Of a stretch of DNA of 64,000 nt, positions 49,560 through 62,676 are shown piece after piece. The stretch comes from Mycobacterium decipiens (GTDB taxonomy: Bacteria; Actinomycetota; Actinomycetes; Mycobacteriales; Mycobacteriaceae), in the NCBI RefSeq assembly GCF_963853665.1, contig NZ_OY970459.1, positions 620,001 to 684,000 of the forward strand, read 5' to 3'. Under the pieces are notes generated by a model. The model was not told the origin of the DNA and ran no database searches. It saw only the letters and a list, made by a program, of their open reading frames with translations. How positions within the stretch are numbered: the stretch's first letter is position 1; every line of letters begins with the position of its first letter. The position numbers were made by a program, and so were the translations under genes.

Positions 49560-50872
49560 GTCGCCATCGCCTCCTCGGTGGTCGCTGCAGGCCAGTCGGC
49601 GCCGAGCCGCCGGGCCGCGCGCAGCCCCGACGCGGCGCCGTCCTCGTGGAATCCCCAGCCGTGGTAGGCGCCGGCGAATACCACCCGATCGTCGTCGAGC
49701 GTCGGTAATAGGCGTTGGGCTGCAACCGATTCCGGTGTATACAGCGGATGGCTGTAGGTCATTTCGGCGATCACCGTGCGGGGATCGACTCGGTCATGGC
49801 CGCCCAGCGTTACCAGAAAGTGGGGGCGTGCGTTGATGCGCATCAGCCTGCTGATGTCGTAGCTGACCACCACATGATCCGTTCCGGGCGACACCAGATA
49901 GTTCCAGGATGCGCGGGCACGGTAGTGGCGGGGCAGCACCGACTCGTCGGTGTGCAGCTGGGCGCGGTTGGTGGAGTAAGGAATCGCGCCCAGGACGGCG
50001 CGCTCGGCCGGTGTCGGATCGTCGAGTAGCAGCAGCGCCTGGTCGGGATGGACGGCGACGACGGCCGCATCGAACAATCGCGGCGCATTGTCACCCGCTT
50101 GGACCAGTACGCCGGCGGGCAACCGCCGCAGCGAGTGCACCGGTGTGCGGATCGACACCTCGTCAAGCCGAGCTGCGATGGCCCGCACGTAATTGGCCGA
50201 ACCTCGGGTGACCGTGCGCCATTTCGGTGAGCCGAACACCGATAGCATGCCGTGATGGTCGAGGAAGACGAACAGATACCGGGCCGGATAGCGTAGGGCG
50301 TCGGCTCCGCCGCAAGACCACACCGCGGCGACCAAGGGCGTGATGAAGTAGTCGACGAAATGCTGCGAGAAGCGGTGCCGGTTCAGGAAGGCTTCCAGCG
50401 TCTCCGGCGGGTCTTCCGCACTGTCGGCATCCGCACGCAGCAGTCCAACCGCGGCGCGGTGGAAGCGGAGGATTTCGGCAAGCATCCACAGATGGCGTGG
50501 CCGCAGCGAACCACGGCAAGCAAACAGCCCGCGCGGGCCCAGGGCGCCGGCATATTCGAGTCCGATGTCGTCGGCGCGCACCGACATCGACATGTCCGAC
50601 TCCTGGGTGGCCACGCCGAGTTCGGCGAACAAACGGCACAACGTTGGATAGGTCCGGTCGTTGTGCACCAGGAACGCCGAGTCGACGCCGACGACATTGG
50701 TGCCCGGAGGGCCGTCACCGCTGTCCAGATAGTGGGTGTGAGCGTGGCCGCCCAACCGCCCGTCTGCCTCGTACAGGGTGACTCGGTCCCGGGCGGACAG
50801 CAGGTAGGCGGCGGTGAGGCCGCCCACGCCACTTCCGATAACGGCTACCGATCGTCCGAATGATTGCTGCAC
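49553..50872 (-). CDS. FAD-dependent oxidoreductase, amine-oxidase type (Rv0449c homologue)
   Basis: A 439-residue flavoprotein with N-terminal VAVIGSGVGGLTAAYLL and a trailing GG-doublet near GRLGGHAHTHY. Family members in this operon type are associated with fatty-acid-modifying enzymes. ATG at 50872. It appears to be the first gene of the sigK operon, and a CCGAAT hexamer lies 7 bases before the start. Substrate unproven. Confidence 0.9.
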   Translation of the reverse strand: MQQSFGRSVAVIGSGVGGLTAAYLLSARDRVTLYEADGRLGGHAHTHYLDSGDGPPGTNVVGVDSAFLVHNDRTYPTLCRLFAELGVATQESDMSMSVRADDIGLEYAGALGPRGLFACRGSLRPRHLWMLAEILRFHRAAVGLLRADADSAEDPPETLEAFLNRHRFSQHFVDYFITPLVAAVWSCGGADALRYPARYLFVFLDHHGMLSVFGSPKWRTVTRGSANYVRAIAARLDEVSIRTPVHSLRRLPAGVLVQAGDNAPRLFDAAVVAVHPDQALLLLDDPTPAERAVLGAIPYSTNRAQLHTDESVLPRHYRARASWNYLVSPGTDHVVVSYDISRLMRINARPHFLVTLGGHDRVDPRTVIAEMTYSHPLYTPESVAAQRLLPTLDDDRVVFAGAYHGWGFHEDGAASGLRAARRLGADWPAATTEEAMATC

Positions 50873-50879
50873 ATCCGGT

Positions 50880-50885
50880 ATTCGG
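50880..50885 (-). promoter_or_regulatory. Possible SigK -10 element before Rv0449c homologue
   Basis: The minus strand reads CCGAAT at 50885-50880, the -10 hexamer reported for SigK. At 17 bases upstream the -35 position reads CCCAGT, a poor match to CCATCC. If used, transcription would start at or next to the ATG at 50872, giving a leaderless mRNA. Confidence 0.35.
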
Positions 50886-50938
50886 AGCCGGCGGTCGGAA
50901 GGACTGGGCAGACGGCAACGCCGCGGGGCGCGACGGCC

Positions 50939-54276
<3,338 letters not shown>

Positions 54277-54384
54277 TCACCGGTTGGCGCCCCAGCCGCG
54301 CCGCGGCGTGAGCGCAACCAAGCCTTGCCTAAGTAAATCACGGCGTTGGGCCGGAAACTTCGATTCCTTCCCTCGCGCGCTCGA

Positions 54385-54410
54385 GTGTAACGCATATCAC
54401 GTGCGTAACA
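54385..54410. promoter_or_regulatory. Possible TetR operator between mmpS4 and the TetR gene
   Basis: GTGTAACGCATATCACGTGC contains an inverted repeat ACGCA (54390-54394) - seven bases - TGCGT (54402-54406), with TAAC flanks. A further half-site-like GTGCGTTATC lies at 54450-54459. It sits between divergent mmpS4 and the TetR gene. Confidence 0.4.
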
Positions 54411-54468
54411 TCAAGCAAATCTCGGTTCCCGCTCTCGCAAATCACATGGTGTGCGTTATCCTCTGCCG

Positions 54469-55137
54469 GTGGCGCAACTCAGCTTCCAGCGCGCCCGCAC
54501 CGAGGAAAGCAAGCGCCAACGTGCGGCGGCGTTGGTGGAAGCCGCGCGTTCGCTGGCTTCGGAGACTGGTGTCGCATCGGTGACGTTGACCGCTGTCGCG
54601 GGTCGTGCCGGGATTCACTACTCGGCGGTGCGCCGCTACTTCACCTCGCATAAAGAGGTCCTGCTGCACCTAGCCGCCGAGGGTTGGGTGCGGTGGTCGG
54701 AAACGGTGTGCGAGAAGTTGGGTGGGCCCGGGCCGATGACGCCACCGCTGGTGGCCGAGGCGCTGGCCAGCGGATTGGCCGCCGATCCACTGTTTTGCGA
54801 CCTGCTTGCCAATCTTCACCTCCATCTCGAGCACGAGGTGGACGTCGACCGGGTTGTCGAAGTCAAGCGGACCAGTACCGCAGCCGTGATCGCGCTCGCC
54901 GACGCGATCGAAGGCGCGTTGCCGGCGCTCGGGCGTTCGGGGGCTTTCGACATCCTGCTGGCTGCCTACTCGTTGGCGGCCACCCTGTGGCAGATCGCCA
55001 ATCCGCCAGAGCGGCTCACCGACGCCTACGCCGACGAGCCCGAGGTGCTCCCACCTGAGTGGAACCTCGACTTTGCCTCCGCGCTTACTCGCCTGCTCAC
55101 CGCTACGTGTATCGGCCTTATCTCCGAATCATCATGA
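54469..55137 (+). CDS. TetR-family regulator (Rv0452 homologue)
   Basis: A 222-residue TetR regulator with N-terminal HTH (VASVTLTAVAGRAGIHYSAV then RRYFTSHKEVLL, about residues 35-65). GTG at 54469 is preferred because the N-terminus (MAQLSFQRARTEESKRQRA) matches the one I recall from M. tuberculosis; GTG at 54451 is possible. It lies divergent from mmpS4-mmpL4 and upstream of the second mmpS-mmpL pair, so it may control both transporter units. The inducer is unknown. Confidence 0.9.
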   Translation: MAQLSFQRARTEESKRQRAAALVEAARSLASETGVASVTLTAVAGRAGIHYSAVRRYFTSHKEVLLHLAAEGWVRWSETVCEKLGGPGPMTPPLVAEALASGLAADPLFCDLLANLHLHLEHEVDVDRVVEVKRTSTAAVIALADAIEGALPALGRSGAFDILLAAYSLAATLWQIANPPERLTDAYADEPEVLPPEWNLDFASALTRLLTATCIGLISESS

Positions 55138-55295
55138 GCAAAAGGCGAGTCGGGAGTCGTCACTTGCGCGCCGATGCTGGTCAGGGCCGGGTCGGAGTGG
55201 AGTCAAGATGCGGCGACCGGGCCCGGGCTGGCGGTTTGGCGACTGCTGTGGTTCGCACCGCACCGCGCGCAATCTGCGCAGCGCCGCAGGCCCCC

Positions 55296-55308
55296 CTAAG
55301 ATACTTAG
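55296..55308. promoter_or_regulatory. Palindromic site CTAAG-ATA-CTTAG upstream of second mmpS
   Basis: CTAAGATACTTAG is an inverted repeat with perfect 5-base arms and a 3-base spacer, 117 bases before the mmpS start. TAAGAT could be a -10 element. The site could be an operator for the preceding TetR protein or another regulator. Confidence 0.4.
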
Positions 55309-55424
55309 TGCAGCAAACCATCGAATCGCATGGCCGCGGCCGCGAGCTGTTCGTTCGGATCTGCGGCATGGACGATTTCGGCCACACCTGATGCCGGGTC
55401 GAGCCGGTAACGAAAGGTGACTGG

Positions 55425-55871
55425 GTGGCGAGGGTGTCGGTGGCCAACGCGCTGAAGCGCGCGTGGATCCTTCTCGTCATCGCGATCGTGGTCGCGGTGG
55501 CCGGCTTCGCCGTCCACCGGATTCGTGGCTTCTTCGGCGTCCACGAGACGGGCTCGATGACCAGCGGCATATCTGACGACATCAAGCCGTTCAACCCGAA
55601 GCAGGTGACCTATGAAGTTTTCGGTCCCGCCGGGACGGTTGCCAACATCAACTACCTGGACATCAACGCCCAGCCCCGACGTGTGGACAACGCACCGCTG
55701 CCCTGGTCGTTGGCCGTCACGACCACGCTGCCCTCGGTGAGCGTCAACGTGGTGGCGCAAGGCGATAGCGACATGATCGGCTGCCGGATCATCGTGAACG
55801 GTGTGGTCAAGGACGAAAGGTCCGTGAATGGAGTGAACGCTCAGACTTTCTGCGTGGTGAAATCGGCATGA
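55425..55871 (+). CDS. Second MmpS-family protein
   Basis: A 148-residue MmpS protein: anchor helix ([19 protein letters not shown]) and beta-rich domain ending in [12 protein letters not shown]. It resembles MmpS4 closely (shared [23 protein letters not shown]-like and [11 protein letters not shown] blocks), so it is a paralogue. GTG at 55425 has AAAGG 8 bases upstream. Overlap with the next mmpL is ATGA. I do not recall this pair after Rv0452 in H37Rv, and its cargo is unknown. Confidence 0.9.
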   Translation: MARVSVANALKRAWILLVIAIVVAVAGFAVHRIRGFFGVHETGSMTSGISDDIKPFNPKQVTYEVFGPAGTVANINYLDINAQPRRVDNAPLPWSLAVTTTLPSVSVNVVAQGDSDMIGCRIIVNGVVKDERSVNGVNAQTFCVVKSA

Positions 55872-58807
55872 CCGACAACCGGACATCAACAGCAAGGCCC
55901 TCGATTGCGCGGATGATCCACCGGCTTTCGGTGCCGATCATCCTGTTCTGGCTGGCCCTGGTCGTGGTCCTGACCGCCTTGGTTCCGTCACTGGAAGAGG
56001 TCGGACGCGAGCACTCCGTTCCGATGAGCCCCAGCAACGCGGAGTCGCTGCAGGCGATGAAGCGCGTCGGCAAGGTATTCAATGAGTTTGATACCGACAG
56101 CTCGGTCATGATCATCCTGGAAGCCGACAAGCCCCTTGGCGATGACGCCCATCACTACTACGACCAGCTGATCCAGAAGATTCGCGAGGACAAAAAGCAC
56201 GTAGAGCACGTGCAGGACTTTTGGGGGGACCCACTTACCGCGGCCGGTTCGCAAAGCGGGGACGGCAAGGCGGCCTATGTCCAGGTGTATCTCACCGGCA
56301 ACCAGGGTGAGACCCTGGCCAACGAGTCTGTGGAGTCGGTGCGCAAGATCGTCGAGAGCACACCGGCGCCGCCCGGGGTCAAGGCGTATGTCACCGGCCC
56401 GGCCGCACTCACCGCCGACCAGTCGACTGCCGGCGAAAAGGGCCTCCAGAGAGTTACCGCGATCACCCTGGTGGTGATCTTTGTGATGCTCCTTTTTGTT
56501 TATCGTTCGATCGCCACGGTGATCCTGGTTCTTTTAACGGTGGCAACGGAGCTAATGGCGGCACGGGGAGTTGTCGCCTTCCTGGCCCATAACAATATCA
56601 TTGGGCTTTCGACTTTCGCGGTTAATCTGCTGGTTCTGATGGCGATCGCCGCCGGGACGGACTATGCGATATTTGTGCTCGGTCGATATCATGAGGCCCG
56701 CGGGGCTGGTGAGGACCGGGAAAAAGCGTTCTACACCATGTTTCACGGAACCGCGCACGTTGTTTTGGGCTCGGGCTTGACAATTGCCGGTGCAATGTAT
56801 TGTCTCAGCTTCACTCGGCTGCCGTATTTTCAGTCCCTGGGCGCTCCCTGCGCAATAGGAATGCTGGTCGCCGTGCTGGCCGCGCTGACCCTGGGCCCGG
56901 CCGTGCTGACCGTCGGCAGCTTCTTTGGTCTGTTCGACCCCAAACGCAAGATGCGGACCCGGGGATGGCGGCGGGTGGGTACCGCAATTGTCCGCTGGCC
57001 TGGACCGATTCTGGCTGTGTCGGTTGCGATCGCCCTCATTGGGCTGCTCGCTCTACCGGCGTACAAAACAGATTACGACGCCCGCAAATATATGCCGGCC
57101 AGCACACCGGCGAATGTCGGATATGCAGCCGCCGACCGCCACTTTTCTCAGGCCCGGATGAATCCGGAATTGTTGTTGATCGAGACCGATCATGATATGC
57201 GAAATCCGGCTAATATGTTGGTGTTGGACAGGATCGCCAAGGGGGTCTTTCACACCCCCGGTATCGCGCGCGTGCAAACGATAACACGGCCGTTGGGCAC
57301 GCCGATCGAGCACACCTCGATTCCTTTTCAGATCAGCATGCAGAATACGACGCAGGTCGAGAACATGCAGTACATGAAACAGCGCATGGCCGACATGTTG
57401 ACGCAGGCCGCCGCCATGCAGGAATCGATTGACACGCTGCAGCGCATGTACGACATCATGAGCAAGATGGTCGCCACCACGCATCATATGGACGGCCTCA
57501 CGCATGACATGGTGGACATTACCAGCGAATTGCGCGATCATATCGCTGATTTCGAAGACTTTTGGCGACCGATCCGCAGCTACTTTTATTGGGAAAAACA
57601 TTGCTTCGATATCCCTCTTTGCTGGTCGGTGAGATCCATATTCGATGCGCTCGACGGTCTAGACCAGCTCACGGAAAAGCTATCGGATCTGTCCAAAGAC
57701 TTGGACCAGCTGGATATCCTGATGCCGCAGATGCTGGCGCAGATCCCGGCGCAGATCGCGACCATGAAGACCATGAAGACGATGATGCTGACCATGCACA
57801 GCTCGATGTCCTCGCTGTATGACCAGATGGACGTGATGAGCCAGAACTCGACAGCGATGGGGCAGGCTTTCGACGCCGCAAAAAACGACGATTCCTTCTA
57901 CATACCGCCGGAAGTATTCGACAATCCGGATTTCAAGCGCGGCCTGAAGATGTTCCTGTCGCCGGACGGGCACGCCGCCCGCTTCATCATCTCTCATGAG
58001 GGCGATCCCGCCACGCCCGAAGGCATTTCACATGTCGATCCGATATTGAAGGCGGCCAAGGAGGCCATCAAGGGCACTCCGCTGGAGGGCGCCAAGATCT
58101 ACCTCGGCGGAACCGCCGCGATGTACAAGGATATGCGAGACGGGTCCAAATACGACCTCCTGATCGCGGGAATCGCTGCTGCCAGCTTGATTTTCATCAT
58201 CATGTTGATCATTACCCGGAGTCTGGTGGCGGCATTTGTCATTGTGGGTACTGTGCTTCTTTCGTTGGGTGCGTCTTTCGGGCTCTCCGTGCTGGTTTGG
58301 CAGCACATTTTTCAGTTCGAACTGCACTGGATGGTGCTCGCGATGTCGGTCATCCTGCTTTTAGCTGTGGGATCTGACTACAACTTGCTGCTGGTTTCCC
58401 GCTTCAAGGAGGAAATCGATGCGGGATTGAAGACCGGAATTATTCGCTCGATGGCGGGCACCGGGGCGGTGGTGACGAATGCGGGCCTCGTCTTTGCCGC
58501 GACCATGGCGTCCTTCATATTCAGCGACCTAAAGGTCATCGGTCAGGTGGGTACCACCATCGCCCTCGGCCTCTTGTTCGACACGTTGATCGTGCGCTCG
58601 TTCATGATGCCGTCGGTGGCCGCGCTGCTGGGACGCTGGTTCTGGTGGCCGCAGCAAGTGCGCACTCGTCCCGCCAGCCAGCTGCTTCGGCCGTTCGGAC
58701 CCCGCCCGCTGGTTCGCGCGTTGCTGCTGCCCAGGGATGGGGACTCGCCTGAGGCATCCGACACCGATCGGTTCGCGGTGAGCGCGCCAGGCGGAACTTC
58801 GGCCTGA
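55868..58807 (+). CDS. Second MmpL-family RND transporter
   Basis: A 979-residue RND transporter with two halves and the same DY signatures as MmpL4 ([28 protein letters not shown]). Loop 2 keeps the long helical stretch with QISMQN. It is clearly an MmpL4 paralogue, with a longer basic C-terminal tail (about 40 residues after [10 protein letters not shown]). ATG at 55868. Either a second siderophore exporter or a related lipid exporter; cargo cannot be read from the sequence. Confidence 0.92.
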   Translation: MTDNRTSTARPSIARMIHRLSVPIILFWLALVVVLTALVPSLEEVGREHSVPMSPSNAESLQAMKRVGKVFNEFDTDSSVMIILEADKPLGDDAHHYYDQLIQKIREDKKHVEHVQDFWGDPLTAAGSQSGDGKAAYVQVYLTGNQGETLANESVESVRKIVESTPAPPGVKAYVTGPAALTADQSTAGEKGLQRVTAITLVVIFVMLLFVYRSIATVILVLLTVATELMAARGVVAFLAHNNIIGLSTFAVNLLVLMAIAAGTDYAIFVLGRYHEARGAGEDREKAFYTMFHGTAHVVLGSGLTIAGAMYCLSFTRLPYFQSLGAPCAIGMLVAVLAALTLGPAVLTVGSFFGLFDPKRKMRTRGWRRVGTAIVRWPGPILAVSVAIALIGLLALPAYKTDYDARKYMPASTPANVGYAAADRHFSQARMNPELLLIETDHDMRNPANMLVLDRIAKGVFHTPGIARVQTITRPLGTPIEHTSIPFQISMQNTTQVENMQYMKQRMADMLTQAAAMQESIDTLQRMYDIMSKMVATTHHMDGLTHDMVDITSELRDHIADFEDFWRPIRSYFYWEKHCFDIPLCWSVRSIFDALDGLDQLTEKLSDLSKDLDQLDILMPQMLAQIPAQIATMKTMKTMMLTMHSSMSSLYDQMDVMSQNSTAMGQAFDAAKNDDSFYIPPEVFDNPDFKRGLKMFLSPDGHAARFIISHEGDPATPEGISHVDPILKAAKEAIKGTPLEGAKIYLGGTAAMYKDMRDGSKYDLLIAGIAAASLIFIIMLIITRSLVAAFVIVGTVLLSLGASFGLSVLVWQHIFQFELHWMVLAMSVILLLAVGSDYNLLLVSRFKEEIDAGLKTGIIRSMAGTGAVVTNAGLVFAATMASFIFSDLKVIGQVGTTIALGLLFDTLIVRSFMMPSVAALLGRWFWWPQQVRTRPASQLLRPFGPRPLVRALLLPRDGDSPEASDTDRFAVSAPGGTSA

Positions 58808-58936
58808 AGATGGTGCCCAACGCCTATCGGTGAGCCGGTGACCTGACTCGGGCTCCCTTCGTGCCCGATGGCCACGGGATGTGATCAAGCTCACGCTCGC
58901 TCCGCGTGCGCTGCGCCGAGGCCTCGATTATCTCTT

Positions 58937-58961
58937 ATTGAGAATGATAATCATGATCAAT
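58937..58961. promoter_or_regulatory. Fur-family-type inverted repeat upstream of the PPE gene
   Basis: A 25-base dyad starting ATTGAGAATGATAATCATGA and ending TCAAT matches its own reverse complement at 20 of 24 non-central positions. The core ATGATAATCAT resembles Fur/Zur-type boxes. It is about 120 bases before the PPE11-like start. It is very AT-rich compared with the surrounding sequence, which makes chance less likely. Confidence 0.6.
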
Positions 58962-59083
58962 AGTTTCTGTGGCATGTCTGCTGCATGTCTGTTGCAGATT
59001 GGAGTGCTTGTGACGTTGCGCATTGGTCCCGCCGGCCTGACGGCCGACGCGCTGGCGGCCCCAGCACAAGTACGTGGTGGACG

Positions 59084-60646
59084 ATGACGACCGCGCAGAT
59101 CTGGATGGCCTCGCCACCGGAGGTGCATTCGGCGCTGTTGAGCAGCGGACCGGGGCCGGGGCCGCTACTGGCTGCCGCGACGGAGTGGTCGTCGCTCGCC
59201 GCCACCTACGCCGCGGTGGCGGCCGAACTCGGGGAGTTGTTGGCTGCGGTGCAGGCTGGGGTGTGGCAAGGGCCCGGCGCCGAGGCATTCGCAGCCGCGT
59301 GCGTGCCGTATCTGGCCTGGTTGAGCCAGACCAGCGCGGACTGCGCCGCGACGGCCGCCCGGCTACAGGTCGTCGCCGCGGCCTACACTGCCGCGTTGCT
59401 GGCGATGCCCACGCTGGCCGAGCTGGCCGCCAACCACGTGATCCACGTGGTACTGGTGGCGACCAACTTCTTTGGGATCAACTCCATCCCGATTGCGGTC
59501 AATGAGGGCGACTACGTGCGGATGTGGGCTCAGGCGGCCACCGCGATGGCGACCTACCAAGCGGTATCCAACTCGGCGGTGGCGTCGACGCCGCAGACCG
59601 CGCCGGCCCCGCGAATTCTGAAATTCGATGCCCAGACCCAGAACTCCGGGAACTCGACCGACCCCAGGGGCCGGGACCCGGTGGATGATTTCATTGCGGA
59701 GATCCTGAAGATCATCACCGGTGGTCGCGTGATCTGGGACCCCGAGGCCGGCACGGTCAATGGGCTCCCCTACGACGCATACACGAACCCCGGCACCCTG
59801 ATGTGGTGGATTGCGCGAACCCTCGAACTAGTTCAGGATTTTCAAGAGTTCGCCAAACTGCTGTTCACACATCCAGTGCAGGCTTTCGAGTTCCTCGTCA
59901 ACCTCATCCTGTTCGACTGGCCAACCCACATCCTGCAGCTGGCAACCTGGCTGGCCGAGAACCCGCAGCTGCTCGCGGTTGCGCTCACCCCGGCCGTCTC
60001 CGGGCTGGGGGCGGTAGCCGGGTTCGCGGGGTTGGCTGGCTTGACCCCCGCGCCCGCTGTGCTGTCCGCCGCCGCGCCCGCGGCGGCCCTGCCCGCAATG
60101 TTGCCGGTCCTCGGGACGGCTCCGACGGTCACCGCGCCGGCCACCGGCGCCTCCTCGGGCGCGGCGCCCGCCACCTCGACGGGCACCGTTGCGCCCGCTC
60201 CGACGTCGGCGTCGGTGCCCCCACACGCCGGGGGCTTTCCCCCTTACCTCGTCGGCGGCGGTCCGGGTATCGGCTTCGGTTCGGGGATATCTGCCCGCGC
60301 CAAGACGTCCGAACCCGCCTCGGATGCGGCCGCGGCCGTGGCCGCACCACGGGCGTCGGCTCGCGAGCAGGAGCGACGGCGTCGCCGGAAGGCGGCGAAG
60401 GCACGCGGATACGGCGACGAGTTCGTCGATATTGACTCAGGTTTTGGCCCGGAGGCGCCGGTACCGGACGATCAGCAGGGCGCTTGGGCATCGAATCGGG
60501 GTGGGGGCGCGCTGGGGTTCGCCGACACCGTGGGCAAAGGCACGGTGGCAGCGCCGGCGGGATTGACCACGCTGGCCGGTCATGAGTTCGACGGTGGCCC
60601 GCGGATGCCGATGGTGCCCGGTACCTGGGATCATGACCCAACATGA
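59084..60646 (+). CDS. PPE11: PPE-PPW protein (PPE11-like)
   Basis: A 520-residue PPE protein, slightly above the M. tuberculosis length I recall for PPE11. The PPE motif is MASPPEVHS at residues 8-16 with the WQGPGAEAF helical-turn segment. The middle part is hydrophobic (about 210-330). The C-terminus has a basic segment ([18 protein letters not shown], split by low complexity), a GFADT block and the PPW motif PMVPGTW close to the end. ATG at 59084; longer upstream frames lack PPE character. Preceded by the Fur-type box. Confidence 0.85.
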   Translation: MTTAQIWMASPPEVHSALLSSGPGPGPLLAAATEWSSLAATYAAVAAELGELLAAVQAGVWQGPGAEAFAAACVPYLAWLSQTSADCAATAARLQVVAAAYTAALLAMPTLAELAANHVIHVVLVATNFFGINSIPIAVNEGDYVRMWAQAATAMATYQAVSNSAVASTPQTAPAPRILKFDAQTQNSGNSTDPRGRDPVDDFIAEILKIITGGRVIWDPEAGTVNGLPYDAYTNPGTLMWWIARTLELVQDFQEFAKLLFTHPVQAFEFLVNLILFDWPTHILQLATWLAENPQLLAVALTPAVSGLGAVAGFAGLAGLTPAPAVLSAAAPAAALPAMLPVLGTAPTVTAPATGASSGAAPATSTGTVAPAPTSASVPPHAGGFPPYLVGGGPGIGFGSGISARAKTSEPASDAAAAVAAPRASAREQERRRRRKAAKARGYGDEFVDIDSGFGPEAPVPDDQQGAWASNRGGGALGFADTVGKGTVAAPAGLTTLAGHEFDGGPRMPMVPGTWDHDPT

Positions 60647-60672
60647 TGAGCCCGCGGCAGCGCGGACCTTCT

Positions 60673-60996
60673 TCACAACGCCGCGACGTCGCGCATGATG
60701 TCGTTGAGTTCGCGTACCGGCGCCCCGCAGGTCAGGCAGAACGCGCCCGGGGAGCTGCTGAGCCGGCCCACATGCAGCTGAGTTTCGGCCTCGACGTGCC
60801 ATAGGCACGCAATGCACAGGATCTCGATGCTGTTCCCGAATGGGTCGAGGTCCGGATGGTTGCATTCGTCCACGGCATGCAGATGCACCACATAGCTCGC
60901 CCGGTTGGTGCACCCGGCTGCGGACTGGCAGGTGATCCCCCGCCAGTCGAGGGCCGCTAGCGTGTCGGGGATCTCGTTGCCGGGTGCTTGGCTCAT
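60673..60996 (-). CDS. Cysteine-rich hypothetical protein, possible zinc ribbon
   Basis: A 107-residue protein. Cysteines occur as TCQSAAGC, a CIAC pair and a CLTC pair, plus one in DECNHPD, which suggests one or two zinc sites. Two histidine-rich stretches (VHLHAVDE, ATQLHVG-like) could add ligands. ATG at 60996 has GGAG 8 bases upstream. It converges on the PPE gene. It is transcribed in the same direction as the Rv0455c homologue but is separated from it by a hairpin. Family not recognised; function unknown. Confidence 0.65.
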   Translation of the reverse strand: MSQAPGNEIPDTLAALDWRGITCQSAAGCTNRASYVVHLHAVDECNHPDLDPFGNSIEILCIACLWHVEAETQLHVGRLSSSPGAFCLTCGAPVRELNDIMRDVAAL

Positions 60997-61221
60997 GCGA
61001 CGCGCTCCAGCGTCGCAACCACGTGGTCCATGACGGTTACCTGCGCCTGGCCACGGCACGGTAGCCCGGCGGTGGCTGGGCTACCGATAACTGGGTCGTG
61101 CATGGCCTTTGTCCTGGTGGTACGCGATCGATCGTCCAATTCAGTGGGTGATGGATCTCACTATTCCGTAGCCGGTCCGCAGAATCAATCCACCGAACGG
61201 CTTCTCATGGGTGCAACGGCC

Positions 61222-61241
61222 TGTCCCCCGAAGGGGGGACA
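61222..61241 (-). terminator. Hairpin after the Rv0455c homologue
   Basis: TGTCCCCC - GAAG - GGGGGACA forms a perfect 8-base stem with a 4-base loop, 11 bases beyond the Rv0455c stop on the minus strand. There is no T run, as is common for mycobacterial terminators. Confidence 0.55.
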
Positions 61242-61252
61242 CCACTTTCCGG

Positions 61253-61762
<510 letters not shown>

Positions 61763-61765
61763 TCA

Positions 61766-62674
61766 CTATATGCCGCTATCAGGAACAATCACGTGGGCCG
61801 GATCGGGTCGAAGCTCCGGCGGGGCCTGGCTGTAGTCGCCGAACGGGCCGTCGCGGCGCTCGACCGCGGCACGCACGCCTTGGGTTTGGGCGGTCCGGAT
61901 GAACTCGAGCGCGTCCGGGGTGTTGCGCATCAGCCCGTCGAGGATGCCGCCCAGCATCTGGGTGGAGGCCAAGCCCATGTTTTCGTAGGCCTGGTTGACG
62001 ATCAGCTTTTGGGCGCGCAATTGCGACAACGGGATTCGCGCCAGTTCGGCGGCGATCTCGGCGACGCGAGCTTCGAGCCGCTCGAACGGCACCGCCTCGT
62101 TGATCAGCTCGACTTCGGCGGCTTGGCTGCCGGTCAGCGGCCGGCCCGTCAGCGAGTGCCATTTGACCTTGGCAAGGCTGAGCCGATACAGCCACATCCC
62201 GGTCAAATAGGCCCCCCACATGCGGCTATACGGGGTTCCGATCACGGCGTCGGTGCTGGCGATCACGATGTCCGCGCACAGCGCGTAGTCGCTGGCTCCG
62301 CCGACGCACCAGCCATGCACCTGCGCGATCACCGGCTTGGACGCCCGCCAGATGGCCATGAACTTCTGCGTCGGCCCAGTCTCGTGCGCGGTCACCATGG
62401 CGAAGTCCTTGCCCGGATCCCATTGTCCGTCGGTCATCATGGCGTCGCCCCAATGGCCGAAGCCGCCGCCGAAGTCGTAACCCCCGGAGAAGGCGCGGCC
62501 GGCGCCGCGCAGCACGACGACTTTGATGTCCTGGTCCCGCTCGGCCAGCCCGATGGCGGCCTCGATCTCGTCGGGCATGGGCGGGACGATGGTATTGAGC
62601 TGCTCCGGGCGGTTCAATGTGATGGTCGCGACCGGGCCGGCGGTCGTATACAACAGCGTCTGGAAATCCGTCAT
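61766..62674 (-). CDS. echA2: EchA2, enoyl-CoA hydratase/isomerase family
   Basis: A 302-residue crotonase-fold protein. The oxyanion-hole and acyl-CoA motifs are LRGAGRAFSGGYDF and HGWCVGGASDYALCAD. The insertion around GGGFGHWGDAMMTDG is unusual for a classical hydratase. The two standard catalytic glutamates cannot be confidently assigned, so the reaction is uncertain. ATG at 62674 lies two bases after the stop of the Rv0457c homologue, so they are probably co-transcribed. Confidence 0.9.
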   Translation of the reverse strand: MTDFQTLLYTTAGPVATITLNRPEQLNTIVPPMPDEIEAAIGLAERDQDIKVVVLRGAGRAFSGGYDFGGGFGHWGDAMMTDGQWDPGKDFAMVTAHETGPTQKFMAIWRASKPVIAQVHGWCVGGASDYALCADIVIASTDAVIGTPYSRMWGAYLTGMWLYRLSLAKVKWHSLTGRPLTGSQAAEVELINEAVPFERLEARVAEIAAELARIPLSQLRAQKLIVNQAYENMGLASTQMLGGILDGLMRNTPDALEFIRTAQTQGVRAAVERRDGPFGDYSQAPPELRPDPAHVIVPDSGI

Positions 62675-62676
62675 AG

